64,000 bases of DNA from Cubamyces lactineus (lineage: Eukaryota > Basidiomycota > Agaricomycetes > Polyporales > Polyporaceae): contig JACDTU010000016.1 of the NCBI GenBank assembly GCA_022376465.1, positions 186,001 to 250,000 of the forward strand, written 5' to 3'. The translations under genes were made by a program, and so were the position numbers. Below are positions 45,106 through 56,784 of this stretch, piece by piece. Numbering within the stretch: the stretch's first letter is position 1; each line of letters begins with the position of its first letter. The notes under the pieces were generated by a model that was not told the DNA's origin, did no database searches, and worked only from the letters and a program-made list of their open reading frames with translations.

Positions 45106-46037
45106 TCACTGCACAGTCTCCGGGCTCTCCACCCGCGCAGCGTGCTTCTGCTCGTCCGGATCAGCGTCCTCCTTCTGAGAGAACATCAACACAAGCAAGC
45201 ACTTTGGAGGGGCCACTCACCATCAACACCTTCTGCTTGCGGACCTCCCACTCCGGACAGCGCCTGCGGAGGTCGCTGAGCAGCTCCTCGACAAGCGTGT
45301 ACGTCCCGCCGGTCTTGACGTCCGTCGCACGCTCTGCCTCGCGAGTGAGACGCAGCTGCTCCTCCAATGCCTTCATCCTCTCCTGGTACCGCAGCTCCGC
45401 CTGCGCAAGGGTATCTTGGTACCGTTTCTGGCTGGCGAGGATCTCCTCGCGCAGGACTCGCATGCGCTCTTGGTGTCGCAGCTCCGCCTTTCGTTGCCAT
45501 TCCGCACGTTCGCGGGCTAGGCGGGCTTGCACCTCTTCGGTGTTGAAGCGTCGCCGCCTGACGTAATTCAGGCCGTTGTCGTAAGCCTGTCCGGCATACT
45601 TTAGGAACACGAAGCCAGAGGCAAGGGAAGGACGGCTTACCTTGCGTTTCGCAGGGTCGCTCAGAACCTCGAACGCGGTGCGTACCTACGGTGCACACAA
45701 GTACGTTAAACCGCCTGCTCTAGAGACGTACAACTTTGGAAAATGTACATCTCTGAATTGGGCTTCCGCAGCCTCGACCTCTACTTCGTCGGCGTCAGGT
45801 GGAAGTTTGTCTGGAAGTCGCGGGTTTGATCTCTATTCGCTTCACACAATTCACCTCGGTTACACACCTGGATGCGTCTCCAGAGCCTTCGTCTTGTACG
45901 CTTTCCGGACTGCACACCAAATTCCACCGTTCACTCGGGTGTGCACAGCTGAAGCCAGTCGCGAGCGACGCACCTTCATCGGCGGTGGCATTCTGAGGGA
46001 TGCCTAGGATATCATACAGAGTTCGCGTTGCGGCCAT
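45106..46037 (-). CDS. J-domain protein with C-terminal coiled coil
   Basis: Hsp40-type co-chaperone. Four small exons assemble an N-terminal J domain: MAATRTLYDILGIPQNATAD, then EVRKAYKTKALETHPDKLPP, with the essential HPD split by an intron after the Pro codon, and AFEVLSDPAKRKAY. A long Glu/Arg-rich coiled coil follows (RRRRFNTEEVQARLARERAE, then repeated AELRxQERM blocks), then ELLSDLRRRCPEWEVRKQK and a short acidic tail ending ESPETVQ. There is no Gly/Phe region or zinc finger, so it is a class C J-protein that should stimulate Hsp70 ATPase in a specialised setting. The shape recalls DNAJC17-like proteins, but no RRM is visible, so the partner is unknown. Confidence 0.8.
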
Positions 46038-47621
46038 ATGGCCTATGAGATATGCTTCAGTCGATCCAGGGTGTGCAGATGTGAAGAAGCGCGTGAAGGA
46101 ACGCGAGAGAGCGAGGGCAAGCGTCGTTCGCAACGCGCGGACGAGCGCAATGTTCGAATCGCGGCAGGTCACGTGCGTCGCGTATATTGACGCGACTAGG
46201 CGCCCGAGACGCGTCTGCGGCGCCTCGGGACAACGTTGTTGAATGTCCAGCGTTCGACGCTACAGCGGCCGTAGTCGGTGCAGGGAAAATAATACATGTA
46301 TTCCACTGTCGATGAGCCCTTCAATCACCGAACCACAGAGGGTTCTCAAGGAAACTGCAGCGATCAGAGAGGTGCCTCATCATTGTTCCCCGGACGCTAA
46401 TACACAAGCATTGCCTTCTGTGGCGAAGAAGGCGAAACTGCCGCAGGATCGAACTATAACGACCGAGCGCGGTAACCCTGGGGAACGTTCGATGGTTTCG
46501 CTTGCTCGACGCTTGACCAAGTTCGCCACCCTCCGCACGGTGTTCCTGCAGCCCAGTGAAACAGCGTACTTAATACTACTAGTAGGTGAGCAAACCAATT
46601 GCGAGAAGATGCAGCGAGTACTACCTACGGAGCAGTACAATATGCCTGTGCGAGGACTGTTGGCAGCATGGATTCGGAGCATGGGCCGTAGTTGCAGATG
46701 CAGATATTCGAGAACTAGTAGGGTCAATGACTGCTGCTTGGATAAATGCAAGCTAGCCCAAGCAGCAGGCCTATGTTCTGCAAGGGGAAGGTGAGTGCAA
46801 GGTAGGATTCGCCCAAAGTGGCAGGAAGACGAACATACTGTGACGGATGTCGCGACAGGAGCCACTGAAGATCGTTGCTGCATGTTGTGACAAGGAAAGA
46901 GAGGTTGTTTCCTCCTCCCCATGCCATATTCCCCTCAATTTCCAAAGCCCTCCTGCCAATGTTCCGTCCTACTGCCTACAGCATCGGGCACACCTCTTGA
47001 CAGACGTGCCTCAAGAGCTCATGAGGACAGTGAGCAATTGGTAGGAGGGTCAGCAGTCACTACAAGCCCACATCTCATGAAGATCAGCACATTCCAGTAT
47101 GGTATACCGCACAATCCATGTTTGGAACAGCTGTTCACTGCTCGGATTGGGCACCGTCAAGGTGCCCAATCCGCGCCTTGGACCGTTGTTCCAGGCATGC
47201 ATAGATTGTGCTCTTCTTCACTCACCTCTATTCACTTACCTACGAACCAAATCCCGCGCAGTTCAAACAGGTCTCAAGATAGCGGCGGCGCTGCGACGGG
47301 CTTCCAGGCGTACCGTATCGACTGCGCAGACGGGTTGCGTGAACGGGCGATGGTCGTGGACGCGGTTACCACCGACCCGAGTCCCGACGCGCCATTACGT
47401 TTGCGCACCGCATGTACATTGCTCTTCGTAGCGAGCCCAGCAATCAAAGCAGCGCATGCGCTCCGACTCATATGGCCCAAAGACGACTGTTCACGTGATG
47501 GTGCCCTCCAAAACCTCTCTCGCGAGTCGATCGCGTCTGTTCTCTTTCTGGCTCATTTGTCGCGTCTCGCCACTCATCTGTACCCGTACGTTCTCTCTCT
47601 GCTACTTTCAAAGCGTCTTTG
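46038..47621. other. Large intergenic region
   Basis: Nearly 1.6 kb without a supported gene. Open frames exist on both strands (for example 46380-46922 on the minus strand), but they lack family motifs and a coherent splice structure. A perfect 13 bp inverted repeat lies at 47143-47173. The right end is the promoter of the chromodomain gene. Confidence 0.5.
47143..47173. repeat. Perfect inverted repeat (13 bp arms, 5 nt loop)
   Basis: The arms CGGATTGGGCACC and GGTGCCCAATCCG are exact reverse complements around GTCAA. The hairpin is GC-rich and lies in intergenic DNA about 450 bp upstream of the hmdU-kinase-helical/chromodomain gene. Confidence 0.9.
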
Positions 47622-49132
47622 ATGTCATGCCCGCGCACCCGCGCACGCTCGTCAGGCCGTCGTCGAAGTCGCGCTATGACACGCACGAGGACGGTATGTT
47701 CGCCGGAGTCCAAGAAACAACGGTCCTCAGGTGCGAAGTTACTCGTCGATTTCACCCCCGGCAAGAAAACGCCCCCCGTACCCAAGGTCGTTGAAATTGG
47801 TGGACGCGCCCTTCGCCCGAACATCATACTCGACACGTTTTTCAAGTTTGTTTCAGAGCGCCATCTAATACAGCAGCGACGTCTAGCCGGCAAGCCACCA
47901 CCTTGGACCTCAGACCCCATCCTCGCCACTTATCCGTTCACCAATGTCTTTCGCGTATACGACCGCGTCACTCAGTATGTCCTCCGCAACGTCATACAGC
48001 AAGGCGACCAAAGTTTACGCGAACAATGCTTTCGCGTCATGATCTTTCGGTCGTTCAATAGGATGGAGACTTGGGAGCTGCTCACCGCGCACTTTGGAGA
48101 GATAACCTGGCGCGACTTCGACTTGAACGCGTATGAGGAGGTCCTTCTCGCCGAGCAGCAGGAGAACGCGCTCTACGGCCACGCGTACATAATACCGTCC
48201 CCGAGATTCGGGGGGCGTGCGAATGCATCTAACCATCTTCGCCTCGTCCAGCTCATGATGGAGGAGGATTTGCCCGGGCAACTCAAGAGGCTACATCACT
48301 TAAAGGACGCGCATGGCCGGATATCGCTATTCCCCGGCATGGGTGACTTCATGGCTCTGCAGTAAGTTTTTTGCTGTCGCGCCTAGAGGCACGCTGCGAA
48401 TCTTCTGAACCCTATCGCCGCAGGCTACTTCTAGACCTGAACATGACGGCGCACTTTGACTTCTCAGAGGACGAATGGGTCGCGCTAGGCCCCGGCTCGC
48501 TCGAGTGCCTGCGTAAGATGTTCGGCCCGTCAGTCCGCGGCGTCGAGCTGGAGGCCTTGGAGTACCTACACAGGACACAGCAGGACCACTTCGCGCGTCT
48601 GCACATTCGCCCGCGCGACATCCCGCGCGTCCCAGGACGCACCCCGGGGCTATCGATGGTCGACCTCGAGCACGCGCTGTGCGAGTGCGAGAAGTACTCG
48701 CGCGCGCACCACCCGTCGATTAAAGGCAAGCGTCAGAAGGTCGCGAAGCGCGCGTTCGTCCCGCGCCCCGAGCCCATCACCGCGGACGTGCCCGCGCACT
48801 GGCTGCGAGCCCCGCGGAAACGAGGCGCGAAGCTCACGTACCCGTCCTCCTTCCTGGTCGGAGACGAGCAGCAGTACGAGGTCTCGCACATCGTCGCGGA
48901 GAAGCGCGGCCAGTCGGGGACGGGCGACCCGCAGTACCTCATCCGCTGGCTGGGGTGGGGCCCCGATGACGACACCTGGCAGCGCGAGAGCGATCTCGTC
49001 GACGGCGCCCCGGACGTGTTGAGGGAGTGGAAGAGCGCGAAGGCGCGCATCGCGGCACGCGCGGCCGAGTTTCAGCAGATGGGTGTTCGGTTCGTGGCTC
49101 AGAAGGTCGCAAAGGGCCGCAAGTCCAGATGA
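47622..49132 (+). CDS. hmdU-DNA-kinase-type helical domain protein fused to a chromodomain
   Basis: Two coding exons. A basic N-terminus (MSCPRTRARSSGRRRSR) precedes a helical domain: DPILATYPFTNVFRVYDRVT, then REQCFRVMIFRSFNRMETWE, ISLFPGMGDFMALQ and LLLDLNMTAHFDFSEDEWVA, with LGPGSLECLRKMFG. This matches the family annotated as 5-hmdU DNA kinase helical domain, grouped with alpha-glutamyl/putrescinyl-thymine pyrophosphorylases and predicted to act on modified thymine or hydroxymethyluracil in DNA. The C-terminus is a chromodomain: YEVSHIVAEKRG, PQYLIRWLGWGPDDDTWQRE and SDLVDGAPDVLREW, with the aromatic cage mostly present. The 60 nt intron (CAG|TAAGT to CGCAG) restores QLLLDLN. Activity and target are unproven. 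It is probably nuclear and tethered to methylated histone tails. Confidence 0.8.
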
Positions 49133-49474
49133 GCTTCTTCCTTGCCTTGTTTGCTCCGTGTTGTGGCATGCTGTCGCGCGTACTTACCTTTGCCTTCGCC
49201 CGGTTTGCTTCGTTGTACTGATTTTGCTCTACGTTCAAGTCACGATGTTATGGATATCTAGGACGTTCAGCTCGATATAGACAGGGTATCAGAGTATCAG
49301 GATATTATATTCTCGTAGTCGTAGGATATGAGGACTTCGCGGCTCATCACATGGACCGTACGCACTCCCTAGTATTCATCTTAATCTGATTCAATATGAT
49401 ATCAGACCATACCGCGAAATCGACAATAAGTTACATGACAGCGAGACCACCGCGGAACCTACGATAGTCCCAGG
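49133..49474. other. 3' spacer between convergent genes
   Basis: About 340 bp of AT-rich sequence forming the 3' flanks of the chromodomain gene and the DDDF-motif protein gene. Confidence 0.6.
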
Positions 49475-52400
49475 CTAAAGGCTCTCAAAGAACGACAAGT
49501 CCTGCGCCGATAGCCCTCCCGTCTGTGTGCCGTTCGCTGGCTTCGCAGCCGGCGCGAAAGTGCTCGGGGCGGACGGCGTCTGGGTACTGCTCCCGAAATC
49601 CCATTCTTGCAACAAAGAACCCGAAAGCGACGAATTTGACGAGGCCGACGCAGCGAGACTCTTACCGTTCGCACGACCGCCTCCCATACCACTCGACGAT
49701 AGTCTTGCAGGGCTCAAAACGGCTGGCGAAGACGTCGACGGTAAGAGCGACCCACTGCTCCCCAGCGGCCCTTCGTCGTCCATGAGATTGAGTTGAGACG
49801 AGCTCGAAGGACCGGAGAACGGGCCGGGGATAGCGGCAGGCAATGGAGAGGGCGGCGCGGGCCACCGCCCTTGCCTTGCTGCGGCCTTCTCCATGAGGTT
49901 GAGCGTGTGCAGGTGCTCGGCGGCGTGCGACTTCCGGCGTGAGAGGAGAGATGAACTCGAGGACGCGGAAGGCATCGTCGGCATCGATGTGGAGGAAGGG
50001 GGTGGCTGCAGGGGCTTGGCAGGGGTGGATTTCGCGGGGACGCGGGGAGGCGAGGGGGTCCGCAAGGTGGGTGAGAAAAAGTCGCCCATGTCGTCGAACC
50101 CTGAGGCGGACTTCTTCGGCGTCAGCAATGCCTGGTTTGAGACACTCGGTGGGAAGAGGGAAGAGCTTGAGGACGCGAGTGAACTAGGCTTGAGCGCAGT
50201 CGCGGAAGACGGGGAGGCTTGGAAGTCCGCAAAGTCGTCATCGTCGAACGATGCGAGACCAGCGGCCGGGACAGCGGACGAAGCCCGTGCCGGACCTGAC
50301 GGTGGCGGGGGCGGAGGAAATGAGAAGGGAGACATGTTCGGCGCTGCTGTTTGAGACCTGACAGCAGAAGGCATGGCAAACGTCCGAGGCGGTGACTTCG
50401 CTATTGGCAGGGGTATAGGTGGAGAAGGCTTAGATGCAGAGTCGATTGGGGATTGAAAGTCGGAGAAATCATCGTCATCGAACAGATTAGATGTTAACGG
50501 CACGGCCGATGGTGAAGTGACAGAACGGTTCTGAGGAGGAAGCGCCAATGGCGCGGGAGGATGCAGCGGAGGTGCTGCAAATGCGCTTGCAACAGGAGTC
50601 ATGAGAGCGGACGGTGTAGTAGCTGGTTCCTCCGACGCGGACTGAGGCGATAACATTGGGTGCGCGGATGACTTCGGCGGACTAGCGGGAGTGACCAGAT
50701 GGGGATACAGGGCGCCCAAAGGAAGAGCAGACGAGGGTGACGACGATGTAGGTGATGTCGGGGACGTCTCTGCAGCTGTCTCGTACGATGTCCGAGAGGA
50801 CGTAGTGGAAGCGGGAGACGCCGCGCGCTCCGTGACTTGGGATGCAGATGACTGAGGTAGTGGGAAGGGAGACGACAACTGAGGTTTGGGCATGATCGAG
50901 GGATTCGATGGTACGATCGGTCTGAAAGAAGGCGGCGGCGGAAGGGTGAAGCCAGACACTGGGGGTGTCGCTGTCTGCAGACGGGATGGAGGTCGAGAGC
51001 TTGAAGACGTGGAGGTGGTGGGGAGCGATACCCTCGAGGGACCTGCACCTGGCGTAGCCGACGGCGTGATTGGCCGTGATGGTGCAAGAGGCGGCGGCAA
51101 GACGGGGAGCGACGTCTGTGTTCCTGCACCAGAGGAGGCAGGCTTCGACGGGGCAGCCTCTCTGCTTGGCTCCAGAGGTCCGAAAAATGCAGCAAAGTCA
51201 TTGCTGCTCTGAATGCCAGCAGAGAGCGGGCTGCTCGCGGCACTTGTTGGTCTGGGAGCAGGTGCCTGTGGTGGGGGCGCTAATGGCGGCGGTAGGACCG
51301 GTGCAATAGGCTCTCGTTTGGCGTTGACGAACTTCTCCAGCGCATCAGCAGAGTCATCCTCCGCATCGTCACTGGCGCTCGGAACGATATCCGAAAGGAA
51401 CTCGATGTCGTCTGAAGAGAGGGCGAGGGAGTTACGAGGGCTGCTGCCCATCGTGCTACCACGGCGGGAGAACCGGTTGAGGAAGCGCGATACGGCAGAA
51501 GGTGCGGGTGGAGTATCAGAGCGTTCCGGTACGGGATCCGGTGCAGAACCATACGACGACATTGCTGAGGCAACAGGCTGGACGCTGGTAGCTGTCGATA
51601 CAGGTGCTTGCTGAGAAGTAACGGGCTCTGCCTTGACCGTAGGAAGTTGAGGTTGACTGCCAGTCATAGAAGAGCGTGTACTGTCTTGGCTACCCCGTTG
51701 AGACTCTGACTTCGTTTCGTTCACGACAGGACTCTTCGGCTTATCGAGAGAAGAGCGAGTTTCGCTTCCCCCACCTGACGTAGTCAGTGAGACCTGGGAC
51801 TGACGTCGTGCCCAAAAGGAGAATAGACGACCAGTCGGTTTCTTGTCTTTGGAAGTCTCTGCGGAAGGAGCAGCAGGTGCTTTCTCGACTATGCGCCAGC
51901 CTACTGGAATGTCGTCCTCTACCACCTCTTTCTGCTCCTTGACTGAAATCTCCCACGCAGTAGACCCTTTGGCCGCTAGGTAGTGCGACATCGGACTGTG
52001 CTTGGTGAGGGCCAGGTTCTTCGTCAGCTTGACAGTGGTTGCCATCTTCTTGGCAACGTGAGTCTGCGAAAAGCGAGGGAGCGGCTGCAATGTAAGAGGT
52101 GGTAGAAACGATGCCATCATGTCATTTCTGAATTCGATATACAGTGAGTACAATCAGAACTTGGGACTACCTTGTCCAACAGGTACACTCACAAGCCTGG
52201 GACGCCCTCAATTCCGCTGCGCCAGTCATTTCGCCATGAATCTTTGTCCGCATCGCTGTCACCCTCCGGATGCTCTGGAATAATATCACTAATAAGCTCC
52301 TGACATTGTTGCAGGATAACTGCCAGGAACTCAGGAGGCTAAGCGATATTAGAACTCGGTACTTATGAGAAGCTATAAGACACCCACCACTCGACGATCC

Positions 52401-53053
52401 TGCTTTAGCTTCTCCTGCCTGGCCCGCTCCCACTCATCTAAGGGTTCGTCTGCTACCTCTTCCTTCGATTCCGTCCATGCAGTTGCTCCCCATGGATCGT
52501 CCTCGACTCCACTGAGCGCGAAACTGGGAGACTTTGCAACCTCGTCAACGACTCCGACCTCAAAGGAACCGAATCCATCTGGACTAGGAGGCGCTGCGAG
52601 TTCGGGAGCGATCTCAAGAGGGTCTGGTAGAACAGGTGCCGGAGGTGGGGAAGGAGTCGCCCGACCAGGCGTGGGCGTTCGCGCCGTGGCAGGCTCTTGT
52701 GGTAGTTCATCATAGCACTTCTCCTCGTCCTCCTCATCCTCTACAGCAGAGGCAATGTCTGCGGAGGGTTTCTCCTCGTCCGGCGCCTTGCCTAGAGTAA
52801 TGCCCTCGTACACACTAGAACCCCAAGCCATGTCTGGTTCAGCCTGAGACCATGAGAATCCTGGACTGCCAGAGGGCTCATCCCAGCGTATCCCAGTGCC
52901 CGTAGCCCAGGAAGGAGCGGCTAAATCTGCTTCTTCACCAAAGGAACTGTTGAGCTTGTTCGGTGACCATGGCGGCTTGGTGTCCTGCTTCAGGGTATCG
53001 GGGATTGTGTTCGTCGTTTCACTCCAGGCATTCTGAAACAGGTCGTCGTCCAT
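49475..53053 (-). CDS. Large Ser/Pro-rich protein with acidic-Phe (DDDF-DFQ) motifs
   Basis: Roughly 1,100-residue, mostly disordered protein in three or more exons. The N-terminus MDDDLFQNAWSETTNTIPDT is followed by acidic stretches with DGFGSFEVG, then PPEFLAVILQQCQELISDII. A structured-looking block reads KLTKNLALTKHSPMSHYLAA and STAWEISVKEQKEVVEDDIP, then GWRIVEK. The long tail contains FDDDDFSDFQS, FDDDDFADFQA and FDDMGDFFSP, and ends QDLSFFESL. The acidic DDDFxDFQ peptides resemble motifs that clathrin-adaptor accessory proteins such as aftiphilin use to bind AP-1/GGA ear domains, so a role in Golgi-endosome traffic is a reasonable guess. No catalytic domain is recognised. It shares a 343 bp divergent promoter with the Ste50-like gene. 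Confidence 0.7.
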
Positions 53054-53396
53054 ATGCGTTACAGTCGTATGTCATCAGTCGCCACGGCAGAGACGGAGGT
53101 GAGGCGGGAGGGAAGCGTGGAAGCCTGAGTAGGCACACCGAGTCCGAGTCCGAACCCGACGACCCGACACTGCGACGGAGAGACGCCACAAGCTGCCCAG
53201 TAGGCGCCCGTGCGCGCAGCAGTGCCATGGGTCCTTGCTCCCAATGCGGTATGCAAAGTCGGGGCCCCTGGACACTCAAAGCCCAAGAGAGGACCAAGCA
53301 GTACCTGGTTTATTACCCGGCGGTGTTGCTGTCGCCTCTCCAATTCAGACTACACCGCGATCCATTCTGGCTTGACTCTCGTCCACATCCTCCGCC
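53054..53396. promoter_or_regulatory. Divergent promoter between the DDDF-motif gene and STE50-like gene
   Basis: 343 bp between divergent start codons. No TATA box was recognised. Confidence 0.55.
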
Positions 53397-55865
53397 ATGG
53401 ACGCGCAGTCCTTCGAGCTCAAACCGAGCATCCTAGACTGGGACGAGAACGACGTGCACAACTGGCTCACCAAGCTTGGTTTTCCGCAGTATGAGCAGCA
53501 GGTCAAAGGTACGCTCCCTCCCTCTATACGTCCGTACCCAACAGCCGCGAATGCCGTCTCAGAGAACAACATCACTGGCGATGTTCTATGCCTTCTTGAC
53601 CCGGAGACTCTCAAGGATATGGGTGTTGCTACCATCGGCCAGCGTCTCGCGATTCTCAAGGCCGTCTACAACATCAAGCTTGCCCAGAACATCCCTATTG
53701 AACCCGAGCACTACGTGCCCCCTTGTACGTCCTCGTCACCGGACACCTGAATCCACTTGACATTCCTTGCAGCGGAAGTGGAGGAGCGTCACGAACTGAG
53801 TGTGGAACGGCTCTATGACTTGTTGAAGGAGCAAAGTGTGTGGTGGACTACTCTCATTTACCTGAGATCCTGACTTCTCTTCAGGCGAACGGCTCCGCGC
53901 GCTGGAGGAGGATAATAGGAGGCTAAGCGAGACTTTGAGCAGCTGTTTGGAGGATCTTGGTCAACTGCGCAATGTGTCCTCACGGCCTCAACTAGTAAGC
54001 CCCTTGATTGTCCTTCGGTCCTGATCTAACGTAGAATCCAGGTTGAGTCCGAGAGCCCGGTCCAACGTTCACATTCGTTCAAGTGGGGGCCCTTCATGAA
54101 GCCGTCCAAATCTCCCACAAAGGCTAGCGCCGACGTCGAGTCTCCCCAGCCGTCTCCACAGCGCATGGAGCACGACATTCACAACGGCAGCAATCGTCAG
54201 AACTCTTCAGTGCTCACAGACAAGTCGAGGGTGTCGGGCACTACACTCGCGGGGAGCGAAGCGTCTACCAGCCAACATACATCGTATTCCAGTACGAATA
54301 CGCTGCAACCGAATGTTTCACAGCCTCGACCTCAGCGACAGGACAGTCAAGATAACCTCAAGAGTTTCAAAGTCAGCTTGGATGACCCGGCGTGGAAGGT
54401 CTTGCCAGCTGCACTGAAGAAGTACAAGATCAACAATGATGATTGGCAGAACTATGCCATGTTTATCTGCTATGGGGCGCCTGGTATGTCGGCCGGATGT
54501 CGTAATGGTTGATGGAGCTCACAGTTCAAATAACCGCCAGGGAGCCGTATCGAGCGCTGTCTGAGTTACGATGAGAAACCTCTGCTTCTCTTCCAAAAGC
54601 TCAAAGATGCGAAGAAGAATCCCGTGTTCATGCTGAAACACATCAAGGATATACGCTCACCTATCGCCGTGGCCCAGCAGAAGCAAGCCGCTCGCAAGGC
54701 CTCGGCCACCACCGACGGCGGCTCAGCCAAGTCCACACCGACGCCTGGCACCACAGGACAAGCATCAAGCAATACGCAAACCCACAGCCAGTCTCCATCA
54801 CAAGACGCACGAGGGCGGCCACCGAAACTGCAAGTCAACAGCCAGCTACCGAATCAAGCGCCCGGCATCATGACTAGTGTACCCAATGGCCAGTCTGGTT
54901 GGCCGGAACTCATGTCGCCAATGGTAGAACACAAAGGAGACACGAGCGCAGATACCTCCAAGTCGCAGGGCGATACAGGACCCGCCGGGGCGGCAGAAGG
55001 AGCGGAGAGCGGTACTCCTCCTGTTCTAAGGGAGATGCCACCTGCCTCGGAGGTTTCCTACGCCGTCGCGATCTATCCATACATGGCTGAACAAGATGAT
55101 GAGTTCGATGTTGTTGTGTGCGTACTTCTCATATGCCGTTGGCCGCCGTCGACTGACCATGCGTAGTGGTGATACGTTCATCATCGTTTCACGAGCGCGG
55201 GGATGGTGGGTTGTCCAGCGCGATCCCGCAGGTACGGGACAGGTGGAACAAGATCCGTCGAAACAGGGCTGGGTCCCTGCCGGGTGTCTTCTCGAGACGA
55301 AGGTCCCAGTGGCCGCTGCCATTGCAGAGGCCACAGCGCGTGGTAGCATGACGGGGTCACCGCCCTCATCACCGCCAGGCACCACGCCCATCTTGCCATT
55401 GAGCATCCTGTCAACAAGCTTCCCTGGCATCGCATTGATGGACTACAAGAAGAAGGGCGAGGAGGAGCTGGATCTGCAGAAGGACGATGCGCTGAGGGTA
55501 TTCAAGAGGTACAATCACTGGTCATACGTGAGTTAACTCCCTTCGTGTGACACCCTGAGCTAAATCTGACCGTATATCGATTAGGCCGTCAAGGAAGAAA
55601 CCGGAGACCGCGGATGGGTACCGGTACGTGTCGCTGTTCATCTAGGTGTTTACGATAGCTCACTATTCTGCTACAGTCATGGTTCATTGGCAAGGTGCCT
55701 ACATCGTCAGGAACGCCGGCAACGCCCAACGTCGGCACCGCTCCGAACCTCACTGCGCCCGACCAAGAGGCACGGTACAGCGACCTCTCTAGCAGCCAAC
55801 AGGCGCAGGTATCGCCGATGTCCTCCGCATTCCCACCCATTCAGTCCAGAACAACGGTAGCATGA
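53397..55865 (+). CDS. STE50: Ste50/Ubc2-type MAPK adaptor (SAM, RA, two SH3 domains)
   Basis: Adaptor linking Cdc42/Ras signals to the Ste11 MAPKKK in mating and filamentous-growth pathways. The N-terminal SAM domain includes ILDWDENDVHNWLTKLGFPQ, DVLCLLDPETLKDMGV and RLAILKAVYNIKLAQ. A short coiled coil (RLRALEEDNRRLSETLSS) follows, then a Ser-rich linker and the Ras-association domain: FKVSLDDPAWKVLPAALKKY, DDWQNYAMFICYGAP and KDAKKNPVFMLKHIKDIRSP. Unlike yeast Ste50, two SH3 domains follow: AVAIYPYMAEQDDEFDV with GWVPAGCLLE, and GIALMDYKKKGEEELDLQ with NHWSYAVKEETGDRGWVPSW. This SAM-RA-SH3-SH3 order is the basidiomycete form known from Ustilago Ubc2. About ten exons, ending SRTTVA. Confidence 0.92.
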
Positions 55866-56784
55866 GCCCAGTGCTCATCGCCGCTGACTTTCTCCTGCAC
55901 CCCTCTCCGGACACTCTTTCTCCGCCTTCGTTATACAGTCATGACCGTTTACGACCTGCATCTGTCACTGTCTTTCCTAGACCAACCTTCTGGTCGCGTG
56001 CCTTCCCACTCCTGCATCCGTCTCTCGGCTCAGTTCTCGCACATATCTCTTACTGGCTTTGTCTTCTCTACCTCCAACATCCCTGTCGCTCCTTAAACTT
56101 ATTGGTTTTTCTTTCCACTGGCTAGCTAATCGCGGTGGCCACCAACGCCGCCGCTCGCCGATACGTCCTATCCATCAACATCCCGCCTTTTTCGTCCCGT
56201 CGATTATCCCTCGCTGCGTTTCGTTTCTGTCACTAATTCCGCCTGTCGTGTGTACGCCGTAGCCCTGGATTCCGTTCGTTCACTCGCTCGTTCGTCGTTC
56301 GTTCTCAGTCTGTCATGGGGATACGCATATACATTCCTTCTCGCTCGTTGCTCTGAGCATCGCATCGCACGTTACCGCTTCGTACTGTACACCTAGTTAT
56401 ATATACATCCGTGTCTCCGTGGCATTTGCATGAGAAGCTGAGAGATGTGCGCGAGTGATTCAAAGGAAAAGAGGTATGCATATGGGGATGTCTACGTATC
56501 AGAAGAGCAAGAAAGCGAAGACAGCGTGTAAGCGTGTGAAGTAATGACGAGATGCCGACAACGAGTCAGGCAAACAAGACAAACAGATGCAATGCGCAGA
56601 TACGGGGCCGGTGCTGTGCAGAACTCACAATTCATTGAGCGGATGCGTGCGCCTGTGTCTCGTGCTGATCATGGTGATGGTGGTGGCGGAACGGATGAAA
56701 GATCGAACTTAACCTGTACGACAGCGCCGGAGGATGATCAGCCCTGACCAGTACAGATAGAATCGTCAATCGGCACCTATTCGC
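55866..56784. other. 3' spacer between convergent STE50-like and J-protein genes
   Basis: About 920 bp. The first 500 bp is pyrimidine-rich on the plus strand and is probably a long 3' UTR. No second gene is supported. Confidence 0.55.

Noticed and set aside
46380..46922. 180-codon minus-strand open frame in the 46-47.6 kb gap
   Set aside because: Mixed Ser/Arg/Leu composition without motifs, no clear start context and no splice partners; kept as intergenic.
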